11,617 nt of DNA from UBA7398 sp964567545. Its GTDB lineage: Bacteria > Actinomycetota > Actinomycetes > Nanopelagicales > Nanopelagicaceae. Location of the stretch: the NCBI GenBank assembly GCA_964567545.1, contig CAZMNB010000034.1, positions 1 to 11,617 on the forward strand, in the 5' to 3' direction. Positions 5,648 through 11,617 of the stretch are shown here, piece by piece. The position numbers were made by a program, and so were the translations under genes. A model generated the notes under the pieces. That model was not told where the DNA came from. It did not search any database and saw nothing but the letters and a program-made list of their open reading frames with translations. Every line of letters starts with the position of its first letter. Positions within the stretch are counted from its first letter, which is position 1.

Positions 5648-7489
5648 ATGGCTAGAGCAGTCGGAATCGACCTAGGAACCACCAACAGCTGCGTATCCGT
5701 ATTAGAAGGTGGCGAGGCCACCGTTATCGCTAACGCGGAAGGCGCTCGCACCACCCCATCGATCGTTGCATTCGCAAAGAACGGTGAAGTACTTGTCGGA
5801 GAAGTCGCTAAGCGCCAATCCGTCACAAACGTAGAGCGAACTATTCGCTCCGTAAAACGCCACATGGGTACCAACTGGACCACTGATATTGATGGCAAGA
5901 AATATACGCCGCAAGAAATTTCAGCGCGCATATTGCAAAAATTGAAACGCGATGCTGAAAGCTATCTTGGCCAGACAGTAACTGATGCGGTAATTACCGT
6001 GCCAGCATATTTCAACGATGCGCAGCGCCAAGCAACTAAAGAAGCTGGCGAAATTGCCGGGCTTAATGTGCTTCGCATCATCAACGAGCCAACCGCAGCA
6101 GCGCTCGCTTACGGTTTAGATAAGAGTGAAAAAGAAGAAACAATTCTTGTCTTCGACCTTGGTGGCGGAACTTTTGACGTTTCACTTCTCGATATTGGTG
6201 ATGGTGTTGTGGAAGTTAAAGCTACTAATGGCGATAACCACCTCGGTGGCGATGATTGGGATGAAGCTTTAGTTAATTTCCTAGTTAAAACTTTTGCGGC
6301 GAAAAATGGAATCGATTTAGCTAAAGATAAGATGGCGATGCAACGTGTTCGTGAAGCAGCAGAAAAAGCAAAGATCGAACTATCTGCTTCGCAAACAACA
6401 TCTATTAATTTGCCTTACATAACAGTTGATGCCGAGAAGAACCCAATGTTTTTAGATGAAACCATCACGCGCGCACAATTTCAATCAATGACTGCCGATC
6501 TACTTGATCGATGCCGTCGTCCATTCCAAGCAGTTCTTAAGGATGCTGGAATTCCAATCTCAAAGATTCATCACGTAGTTCTCGTCGGTGGTTCAACTCG
6601 TATGCCTGCCGTGGTAGACCTTGTGAAGGAATTAACCGGTGGAAAAGAGCCAAATAAAGGCGTAAATCCAGACGAAGTTGTGGCTGTCGGCGCAAGCTTG
6701 CAAGCCGGTGTAATTAAGGGTGAAGTTAAAGATGTACTTCTACTCGATGTAACACCTCTCTCACTTGGTATTGAAACCAAAGGTGGCATCATGACTAAAT
6801 TAATCGAACGTAACACCACAATCCCTACAAAACGTTCTGAAATCTTTACTACTGCAGATGACAATCAACCAGCAGTACAGATTCAAGTTTTCCAAGGTGA
6901 ACGCGAAATGGCTTCTTACAATAAGAAGTTGGGTATGTTCGAATTAACTGGGTTACCACCTGCTCCACGCGGTATTCCACAAATCGAAGTTACTTTCGAT
7001 ATTGATGCCAACGGTATTGTCCATGTATCTGCAAAGGATCTCGGAACTGGAAAAGAACAACGGATGACCGTCTCTGGCGGTTCGGCACTTTCTAAGGATG
7101 AAATCGAACGGATGATGAAAGACGCAGAAGCCCATGCTGAAGAAGATAAGCAACGTCACGAAGAGGCAGATACTCGCAATGTCGGCGACTCCCTTGCCTA
7201 TCAAACTGAGAAGTTCTTAAAAGATAACGCTGAAAAATTAAATGAAGGCGAATCTGCTGCGAAGAAAGCTGAAGTTGAAACCGCTCTTGAGGAGTTAAAG
7301 AAACTTCTTGAAGGTGCGAACTATCCAGAAATAAAGTCCGCAACTACAAAGCTCTCCGAATTATCGCAAGCACTTGGTGCCGCACTTTATGCTGCTAACG
7401 CTGCTGCAGGTGCGCAATCTGAAGGGGCTGCGCAAGCAACGCCTGAAGATGGCGTAGAAGATGCCGAGATTGTCGATGACGCAAAGTAA
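5648..7489 (+). CDS. dnaK: DnaK, Hsp70 chaperone
   Basis: A 613-residue cytoplasmic Hsp70 that uses ATP to bind and release exposed hydrophobic peptides. The start at 5648 gives the classical MARAVGIDLGTTNS opening and has a Shine-Dalgarno. The nucleotide-binding domain (1-360) shows phosphate loop 1 IDLGTTNS (7-14), the connect region IINEPTAAALAYG (144-156), phosphate loop 2 DLGGGTFD (170-177) and VLVGGSTRMP (311-320). The interdomain linker is DVLLLD (362-367). The substrate-binding domain follows (about 370-480), then the helical lid, an Ala/Gly-rich stretch and an acidic tail EDAEIVDDAK in place of the usual EEVD-like end. It lacks the insertion found in the N-terminal domain of proteobacterial DnaK, as in other Gram-positive types. 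First gene of the operon with grpE, dnaJ and hspR, repressed by HspR at the HAIR sites. Confidence 0.98.
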   Translation: MARAVGIDLGTTNSCVSVLEGGEATVIANAEGARTTPSIVAFAKNGEVLVGEVAKRQSVTNVERTIRSVKRHMGTNWTTDIDGKKYTPQEISARILQKLKRDAESYLGQTVTDAVITVPAYFNDAQRQATKEAGEIAGLNVLRIINEPTAAALAYGLDKSEKEETILVFDLGGGTFDVSLLDIGDGVVEVKATNGDNHLGGDDWDEALVNFLVKTFAAKNGIDLAKDKMAMQRVREAAEKAKIELSASQTTSINLPYITVDAEKNPMFLDETITRAQFQSMTADLLDRCRRPFQAVLKDAGIPISKIHHVVLVGGSTRMPAVVDLVKELTGGKEPNKGVNPDEVVAVGASLQAGVIKGEVKDVLLLDVTPLSLGIETKGGIMTKLIERNTTIPTKRSEIFTTADDNQPAVQIQVFQGEREMASYNKKLGMFELTGLPPAPRGIPQIEVTFDIDANGIVHVSAKDLGTGKEQRMTVSGGSALSKDEIERMMKDAEAHAEEDKQRHEEADTRNVGDSLAYQTEKFLKDNAEKLNEGESAAKKAEVETALEELKKLLEGANYPEIKSATTKLSELSQALGAALYAANAAAGAQSEGAAQATPEDGVEDAEIVDDAK

Positions 7490-8003
7490 TTTCTCTGAAA
7501 CCGGAATCGAAGTTAATGCAACAGAAGCGGCGTTAACTGAAGAGCTAGAAAATGCGGTAAATATTGAGGAATCTGCTGGTGACGTCGTAGAAGACGTCAC
7601 CGCAGTTCTCACTGCGGATCTGCAACGGTTACAGGCCGATTACGCAAACTATCGTAAACGCGTCGAACGTGACCGCACGCTTTCGCACGAGATTGCGATT
7701 GCTAGCGTCTTAATCGAGATGCTCCCCGTTCTCGATGATCTAGACCGAGCACAAGAACACGGTGAACTAATTGGCGGCTTCAAAGCGATCGCCGATCAGA
7801 TTGCCGCAATCACAAATCGAACTGGACTTGTTAAATATGGGCAGGCTCCTACTTCGTTCGATCCAAATATTCACGAAGCGCTTATGCATGAAACTTCAAA
7901 CCAGGTTACCGAAACTACTGTAACTAAAATTTTACAACCCGGTTATAAGTATAAAGAGCGAATTTTGCGCGCTGCTCGAGTATTAGTAACAGATCCAGAG
8001 TAA
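7476..8003 (+). CDS. grpE: GrpE, nucleotide exchange factor of DnaK
   Basis: A 175-residue cytoplasmic dimeric cofactor that releases ADP from DnaK. An acidic, poorly ordered N-terminus (1-45) precedes a long helix/coiled coil (about 46-85, with RLQADYANYRKRVERDR) and the C-terminal beta domain (about 117-175, with SFDPNIHEALMHE and GYKYKERILRAARV, the family signature). The length fits. The gene overlaps the end of dnaK by 14 bp in another frame. I prefer the ATG at 7476 because GAGAT lies five bases upstream. The in-frame ATG at 7461 would add five residues but has no properly spaced site. Confidence 0.95.
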   Translation: MTQSNFSETGIEVNATEAALTEELENAVNIEESAGDVVEDVTAVLTADLQRLQADYANYRKRVERDRTLSHEIAIASVLIEMLPVLDDLDRAQEHGELIGGFKAIADQIAAITNRTGLVKYGQAPTSFDPNIHEALMHETSNQVTETTVTKILQPGYKYKERILRAARVLVTDPE

Positions 8004-8009
8004 TCTCAT

Positions 8010-8936
8010 ATGGCAGCCAAAGATATGTACGAAAAGGATTATTACAAAATCCTTGGCGTAGATAAGAAAGCGGATGCGGCTGCTATAAAAAAGAAATATC
8101 GCTCACTTGCCCGCACTTTGCATCCTGATAAAACTAAAGGGGATAAAAAACTAGAAGAACGCTTTAAAGAAGTTTCGGAAGCTTATGAAATTCTAAGCGA
8201 CGATAAAAAGCGTAATGAATATAACAATGCTCGTGAAATGTTTGAATCTGGCGCATATCGCAGCGGTCCAACTGGCGGTGGCGGCCAAAACTTCTCTGGA
8301 GATTTCAGCGATTTATTTTCGGGTGGCGGCAATAATGATATTTTTGCAAATCTCTTTGGTGGCGGACGTCGTGGCCCACGCAAAGGTGCCGATGTGCAGA
8401 CGGAAATATCAATCTCCTTTCGAGATAGCATCTTCGGTAAAGAAGTTGATTTAAGGCTAGCGGGCCAAGGAAATTCGCCAACCACAATTACCACACGCAT
8501 TCCGGCAGGCATTCACGATTTAGGAAAAGTTCGAATCAAAGGGCGCGGCGGACCTGGTGAGGCTGGTCCGGGCGATCTCTACGTAATTGTAAATGTTATT
8601 CCCCATCCAATATTTTCCCGCAAAGGCGACAATTTATTACTATCGCTCCCCGTTACATTTACTGAAGCAGCACTTGGTGCCGATATTTCGATTCCAACCA
8701 TGCAAGGCGAAGATGTAACGCTTCGAATTGCGCCAGGCACACCTTCAGGTCGAACACTTCGCGTCAAAGGTCGCGGCGTTAAAAAAGGAGTCAATGTTGG
8801 AGATTTACTGGTAACTGTTGAAGTCCAAGTTCCGCAACGAATTGATGGCGCAGCAAAGAAGGCTCTTGAAGATTTTGCAAAGGCAACTAAATCTGTAAAC
8901 CCCCGCTCCGAATTTTTTGAGAAAGCGCGAGTATGA
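8010..8936 (+). CDS. dnaJ: DnaJ-type co-chaperone of class B (no zinc finger)
   Basis: A 308-residue J-domain protein that stimulates DnaK ATPase and delivers substrates. The J domain (about 9-75) has HPD at 38-40. A Gly/Phe-rich linker (about 81-126) follows, then two beta-sandwich C-terminal domains (about 127-200 and 203-277) and a dimerisation tail. The protein has no cysteine at all, so the four CxxCxGxG zinc motifs of class A DnaJ are missing; domain I runs straight through where they would be inserted. It is therefore CbpA-like (class B), although it holds the dnaJ place in the operon. The usual mycobacterial and Streptomyces DnaJ1 at this place carries the zinc region. It starts 6 bp after grpE and ends in a 4-bp ATGA overlap with hspR. 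The frame is continuous, with no sign of a deletion scar. Confidence 0.93.
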   Translation: MAAKDMYEKDYYKILGVDKKADAAAIKKKYRSLARTLHPDKTKGDKKLEERFKEVSEAYEILSDDKKRNEYNNAREMFESGAYRSGPTGGGGQNFSGDFSDLFSGGGNNDIFANLFGGGRRGPRKGADVQTEISISFRDSIFGKEVDLRLAGQGNSPTTITTRIPAGIHDLGKVRIKGRGGPGEAGPGDLYVIVNVIPHPIFSRKGDNLLLSLPVTFTEAALGADISIPTMQGEDVTLRIAPGTPSGRTLRVKGRGVKKGVNVGDLLVTVEVQVPQRIDGAAKKALEDFAKATKSVNPRSEFFEKARV

Positions 8937-9325
8937 GCGATCCGAAAGAACAAAGTGAAGTGACGTCAGTCTATGTAATTTCGGTAGCGGCAGAGCTTTC
9001 CGGCCTGCACCCACAAACACTCAGGCAGTACGATCGGCTCGGCCTAGTTTCGCCTGATCGCGCACAAGGTCGAGGTCGACGTTACTCGCTTCGTGATATT
9101 GCACTACTCCGAAATGTGCAACGAATGGTTAGTGAAGGCATAAATCTTGCCGGTATTAAGAAAATATTGGAACTTGAATCTGCAATGTCGAATATGGCAA
9201 TTGAAGTTGCAAAGTTACGGCTCGAAGTTGACGCATTGCTGGAGGCAAACCCCGGCGTAAATCCCAATCGCGCCATCATGAAACGACAGAACCAAACAGT
9301 AACTATTTATCAAGGCGAGAATTAA
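8933..9325 (+). CDS. hspR: HspR, MerR-family heat-shock repressor
   Basis: A 130-residue MerR-type regulator. The helix-turn-helix (about 13-35) includes LSGLHPQTLRQYDRLGLVSP, and the wing is GRGRRYSLRD (46-55). A dimerisation coiled coil spans about 84-104, followed by a short basic tail. HspR represses the dnaK operon and often clpB and lon by binding HAIR repeats; DnaK is its corepressor, so unfolded protein relieves repression. The LHPQTLRQYDRLGLV segment is diagnostic for HspR among MerR proteins. Its ATG overlaps the dnaJ TGA (ATGA), so it is translated in coupling with dnaJ. The target HAIR is visible upstream of dnaK, closing an autoregulatory loop. Confidence 0.96.
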   Translation: MSDPKEQSEVTSVYVISVAAELSGLHPQTLRQYDRLGLVSPDRAQGRGRRYSLRDIALLRNVQRMVSEGINLAGIKKILELESAMSNMAIEVAKLRLEVDALLEANPGVNPNRAIMKRQNQTVTIYQGEN

Positions 9326-9350
9326 CCAACTTAATGACTTTTCTGGTAAT
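9322..9350 (+). promoter_or_regulatory. Weak candidate promoter of the toxin-antitoxin pair
   Basis: TTAACC (9322-9327) and GGTAAT (9345-9350), each 4 of 6 to the -35 and -10 consensus, are 17 bp apart in the 60-bp gap after hspR. Transcription would begin near 9357, inside the inverted repeat at 9350-9369. The match is modest. Read-through from the dnaK operon is an alternative or additional source of transcript. Confidence 0.25.
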
Positions 9351-9369
9351 ATCTTGACGCATCAAGATA
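9350..9369 (+). promoter_or_regulatory. Perfect inverted repeat, probable toxin-antitoxin operator
   Basis: TATCTTGA-N4-TCAAGATA is an exact 8-bp inverted repeat with a CGCA centre, 16 bp upstream of the antitoxin ATG. Ribbon-helix-helix antitoxins bind palindromes next to their own promoters and repress with help from the toxin. The same sequence could form an RNA hairpin just ahead of the Shine-Dalgarno AGGAG (9375-9379). No T-run follows, so it is not an intrinsic terminator. Confidence 0.6.
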
Positions 9370-9385
9370 GCGACAGGAGTGGTTT

Positions 9386-9613
9386 ATGGCTGTAATTCGA
9401 GAGAAGTTCTCTTCTCAAGCTGATCCAAAATTATTAGCTAAAGCCCGCAAAGTAGCAGCGGTTGAAGGTCGCCAATTTCAATCAGTGTTAGAGGATGCGC
9501 TAACCGAATACCTAGAACGGCGACAAACGGTCCGCCCCCGCGCTCATGTTTTAGAGGCATTTGGAATAAGTCTGGAAGAGTTTGATGCGCTATATACCGA
9601 GTTAGCAAAGTGA
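9386..9613 (+). CDS. Ribbon-helix-helix type II antitoxin
   Basis: A 75-residue protein. A short beta strand (about 4-12), helix A (about 13-27, PKLLAKARKVAAVEG) and helix B (about 31-46, FQSVLEDALTEYLERR) form an Arc/CopG-like DNA-binding fold. The C-terminal 25 residues (VLEAFGISLEEFDALYTELAK region) would wrap the toxin. It starts at ATG with AGGAG six bases upstream and overlaps the downstream toxin gene by 4 bp (GTGA). The inverted repeat 16 bp upstream is its likely operator. Classical Phd antitoxins of Doc have a different (YefM-like) fold, so this is the alternative RHH partner. The fold is assigned from pattern, without a profile search. Confidence 0.8.
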   Translation: MAVIREKFSSQADPKLLAKARKVAAVEGRQFQSVLEDALTEYLERRQTVRPRAHVLEAFGISLEEFDALYTELAK

Positions 9614-9999
9614 GTGAGAAATTCGAATATCTAACGACCGCTGATGCGTTGGCGATACACACCATCTTAATAAAAAGATATGGCGGGTCTAAGGGTGTTC
9701 GAGATCTAGGAGCTTTGGAGTCTGCGCTATTTCGTCCACAAACTGGACGCTATTCAGATTTAATTGATGAATCTGCAGCCTTGTTAGAGAGTTTAACTAT
9801 AAACCACCCATTTATTGATGGTAACAAACGAACCGCATTTGCGGTAACTGATGTATTTCTTCGAATTAATGGCTATAAATTTGATATTTCTGGGGCTGAA
9901 ATTTATAAAAATTTAATGAAATTCTTTGACGAAAATCAATTTAATTACAAAAGTTTAGAGCCATGGCTGAGGAAAGTAATTACGCGCTCAGGAAATTAG
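9610..9999 (+). CDS. doc: Doc-type (Fic fold) toxin, death-on-curing family
   Basis: A 129-residue Fic-fold toxin, the normal length for Doc. The signature HPFIDGNKRT lies at 66-75: H66 is the catalytic histidine, D70 the metal ligand, and K73-R74 replace the G-x-R of AMP-transferring Fic proteins. The lysine variant is typical of Doc, which in phage P1 phosphorylates EF-Tu and stops translation; the same activity is inferred here. The N-terminal YLTTADALAIHTILIKRYGG and RDLGALESALFRPQ segments also match the family. The start codon is GTG, sharing bases with the antitoxin TGA. The last 20 bp overlap the 3' end of the convergent DUF1501 gene. All key residues are present, so the toxin appears active. 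Confidence 0.92.
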   Translation: MSEKFEYLTTADALAIHTILIKRYGGSKGVRDLGALESALFRPQTGRYSDLIDESAALLESLTINHPFIDGNKRTAFAVTDVFLRINGYKFDISGAEIYKNLMKFFDENQFNYKSLEPWLRKVITRSGN

Positions 10000-11215
10000 T
10001 TCGACCGCTCCAATTCCCAAGAATTTTTTCAGCGGGGGTTTTCAATACACTTTCTAAAATGGTTCCGTAGATATCTCGAAAATCGGTAGTGACTGCTAAA
10101 TCACCATCAACTAATTTAGTAAGTGATGGTTGATCACCATAAAAACCACCTTTTACTTTATCGCCGATTAAAAATACTGGGCCGGATGTGCCATGGTCAG
10201 TTCCTTGGGATGCGTTTCCTTTTACCCGCCTGCCAAATTCACTGTAAACCATGATCGTGACATCACTTGCGCGATTAGTAGATTTCATCTGGCTCATGAA
10301 TTTATAGATGGATTTTGAAACCACCCCTAGCAACTCGGCTTGCGCATTTGCCTCATCGGCATGCGTATCAAAGCCACCTAGTGAGACGGACCAAACTTTA
10401 GTTGGCGAACCCGCAGCGATAAGTTTCGCCACCACATCTAATTGTTGCGATAGATTTGAATCGCCACCGGCATTTCCACCGTTAACGGTCGGCAAATCAA
10501 CCGCAGCTGGTGCTGGTAACTTAAGAACTGGTGCTACTTGAGAAGAAACGCTAAACAAATTGCGCATCGAAGTTGCAGCGGCGGCCATAAGTTTTGAATC
10601 TCTGCTCGAGACACTAGACAATTTCTGACAATCGAGTGCGAGGTTTCCAGTCGGAATCACTAATCCACCAAGAGGTAGCGCGGAGCCAGATCGCTTTGCA
10701 CCAGCAAGGAGTGGTGGAAGCACCGAACCTAAACTTATTGCAAGTAGCGGATCTTCTGGTTGCGAATCAATGTAGCGACCCAACCAACCAGTACTTAAAT
10801 GGCTTACTGGCGAACCAGTCTGCCAAATCGCCATAGATGAGAAGTGAGAATGATCAGGTTTTGGATAACCAACACCTCTAACAATCGCAACTTTCTTCTG
10901 ATCCCAGAGCGTTTTTATCCCACTCATTCCTGGATTTAACGCCAAATTTTCACCAATTGGGAGCATTGCGGTTTCTGCATAAGAAATATCCGGTCGCGAA
11001 CTGTAATAAATCGGATCTTTATACGGGATCACAGTATTTAAGCCATCATTGCCACCATATAAAGTAACCACGACAACAATTGGAGTTCCGAGTGCTAGCG
11101 GTCGATTTATCGCAGCTTCGGCAATCTCAGTTATTGAAAGTAGCGGTGCCGCAGCGCCAACGGCGATTGCACCACCAGTTAATCTAAGAAACTTTCGTCG
11201 ACTAATTGTGTCCAT
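9980..11215 (-). CDS. DUF1501 family protein, Tat-exported
   Basis: A 411-residue protein with a twin-arginine signal at the start (SRRKFLRLTGG, hydrophobic core about 13-27, Ala cleavage region near 34-35), so it should be exported folded. Family features are LYGGNDGLNTVIP (52-64), DHSHFSSMAIWQTG (121-134), SLGGFDTHADE (278-288), EFGRR (326-330) and GTDHGTSGP (338-346). The family belongs to the alkaline-phosphatase/sulfatase-like fold, with Asp and His residues that could bind metal, but its reaction is unknown. It starts 9 bp after the DUF1800 gene, and DUF1800-DUF1501 is a common gene pair. The ATG has AGGAGA seven bases upstream, overlapping the DUF1800 stop, which suggests coupled translation. 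Confidence 0.92.
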   Translation of the reverse strand: MDTISRRKFLRLTGGAIAVGAAAPLLSITEIAEAAINRPLALGTPIVVVVTLYGGNDGLNTVIPYKDPIYYSSRPDISYAETAMLPIGENLALNPGMSGIKTLWDQKKVAIVRGVGYPKPDHSHFSSMAIWQTGSPVSHLSTGWLGRYIDSQPEDPLLAISLGSVLPPLLAGAKRSGSALPLGGLVIPTGNLALDCQKLSSVSSRDSKLMAAAATSMRNLFSVSSQVAPVLKLPAPAAVDLPTVNGGNAGGDSNLSQQLDVVAKLIAAGSPTKVWSVSLGGFDTHADEANAQAELLGVVSKSIYKFMSQMKSTNRASDVTIMVYSEFGRRVKGNASQGTDHGTSGPVFLIGDKVKGGFYGDQPSLTKLVDGDLAVTTDFRDIYGTILESVLKTPAEKILGNWSGRTNFLSA

Positions 11216-11220
11216 ACACT

Positions 11221-11226
11221 TCTCCT
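11221..11226 (-). promoter_or_regulatory. Shine-Dalgarno of the DUF1501 gene within the DUF1800 stop
   Basis: On the minus strand AGGAGA overlaps the TAG stop of the upstream gene (11227-11225) and lies five bases before the ATG at 11215. A ribosome finishing DUF1800 would be placed directly at the next start. Confidence 0.6.
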
Positions 11227-11617
11227 AAGCGCTCACTAAATATTCCGGACTACAGATGGCAAGGAGTGCAAACTCTCCCGGGTCGCCTAGGGCATTGCGA
11301 AGCGCCGTTTGGGTTCGCGGACTCCATTCAGCAACACCTAACCAATCAGCGCTCTTGGCAATTCGTGAACTTTTCTTTAGCGTTGTTAAAGGGCTTAAAT
11401 CGCATTGTTTTATTAGCCAGTTACCAAATGCGATGCGGTATTGCGCACTCGCTGAACTTAACCAAGCCTCATCAGTTGGCCAACCGCCAACATTAGGTGG
11501 GTTAAACGGAACCTGTGACAACTTATCCAAATAACTAATCAACTGTGCCGGCGTGCTCAACTTTGACGGCGTTAAATTTAGAGCTCGACAGACTGAGATA
11601 AACCATTCCACTGGCGC
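11225..11617 (-). CDS. DUF1800 family protein, C-terminal part (cut by window edge)
   Basis: The last 130 residues of a gene entering from the right edge. The first visible residues read APVEWFISVCRALNL; the apparent start at 11611 is a GTG inside this segment, where DUF1800 proteins have S/A-PVE, so it is an internal valine and not a start. The motif PFNPPNVGGWPTDEAWLSSAS is highly typical of DUF1800, as is the closing FALLAICSPEYLVSA. The function is unknown. DUF1800 proteins are generally secreted or envelope-associated and encoded next to DUF1501 partners. The full length and signal peptide lie outside the window. Confidence 0.88.
   Translation of the reverse strand, partial: APVEWFISVCRALNLTPSKLSTPAQLISYLDKLSQVPFNPPNVGGWPTDEAWLSSASAQYRIAFGNWLIKQCDLSPLTTLKKSSRIAKSADWLGVAEWSPRTQTALRNALGDPGEFALLAICSPEYLVSA

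Noticed and set aside
8010..8936. DnaJ lacking its zinc finger through a frameshift or internal deletion artefact
   Set aside because: The frame is continuous, both C-terminal beta domains are complete and the junction region reads as a normal class B protein, so it is a real class B DnaJ.
8579..8953. 124-residue open frame antisense to the dnaJ 3' end
   Set aside because: Shadow of a well-supported gene; no motif and no independent signal.
9350..9369. Inverted repeat as intrinsic terminator of the dnaK operon
   Set aside because: The stem is AT-rich and followed by GCGACAGG, not by a T-run. Its position right before the antitoxin Shine-Dalgarno fits an operator better.
9386..9999. Toxin-antitoxin pair as part of a larger mobile element
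   Set aside because: No transposase, integrase, flanking direct repeats or tRNA target are seen around it, so insertion remains possible but unsupported.
11225..11611. DUF1800 fragment as a complete small gene starting at the codon at 11611
   Set aside because: The codon is GTG, the frame stays open to the window edge with Ala-Pro ahead of it, and the segment matches an internal part of DUF1800 proteins.

Overview
The window looks like chromosomal DNA of a small-genome actinobacterium. The dnaK-grpE-dnaJ-hspR order with an HspR/HAIR control region is an actinobacterial arrangement, and the DnaK N-terminus has the short Gram-positive/actinobacterial form. Base composition is moderate (by eye mid-40s % GC), intergenic gaps are very short and genes often overlap by 4 bp. 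This would fit a streamlined freshwater lineage such as acI/Nanopelagicales, but that placement is inference and no rRNA or marker search was possible.

Layout from left to right. (1) 1-994, plus strand: the tail of a LemA-family gene, then htpX, a membrane zinc protease. (2) 1001-3252, minus strand: a two-component system, with an OmpR-type response regulator followed by its HAMP histidine kinase. The regulator start is fixed by a near-perfect Shine-Dalgarno, and a direct repeat lies upstream that may be its own operator. (3) 3332-5425, minus strand: a large membrane-anchored iron-sulfur oxidoreductase (cytochrome-b-like membrane domain, two 4Fe-4S motifs, two CCG domains), possibly read from a leaderless promoter. 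(4) 5426-5647: a 222-bp divergent control region holding a SigH/SigR-type promoter (GGGAAT-N18-GTT), a clear HAIR operator (CTTGAGC-N7-ACTCAAT) and a weaker second HAIR. (5) 5648-9325, plus strand: dnaK, grpE, a dnaJ without zinc finger, and hspR, tightly packed as one operon with its own repressor as last gene. (6) 9350-9999, plus strand: a type II toxin-antitoxin pair (ribbon-helix-helix antitoxin and Doc/Fic toxin) preceded by a perfect 8-bp inverted repeat and sitting 60 bp behind hspR. (7) 9980-11617, minus strand: a Tat-exported DUF1501 protein and, upstream of it, the C-terminal part of a DUF1800 protein. This pair runs off the right edge, and doc overlaps the DUF1501 gene tail to tail by 20 bp.

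Much of the window concerns protein quality control and stress: HtpX surveys membrane proteins, the two-component system may sense the envelope, and the DnaK machine with HspR forms a classical feedback loop in which DnaK and HspR together silence the operon until unfolded protein draws DnaK away. The toxin-antitoxin pair is the main accessory-looking insertion. I found no CRISPR, insertion sequence, tRNA, rRNA or convincing intrinsic terminator, and no gene-free stretch above 300 bases. The system families are all known; the more unusual points are the layered dnaK promoter, the class B DnaJ in the operon, and the toxin-antitoxin module placed directly behind a heat-shock operon.
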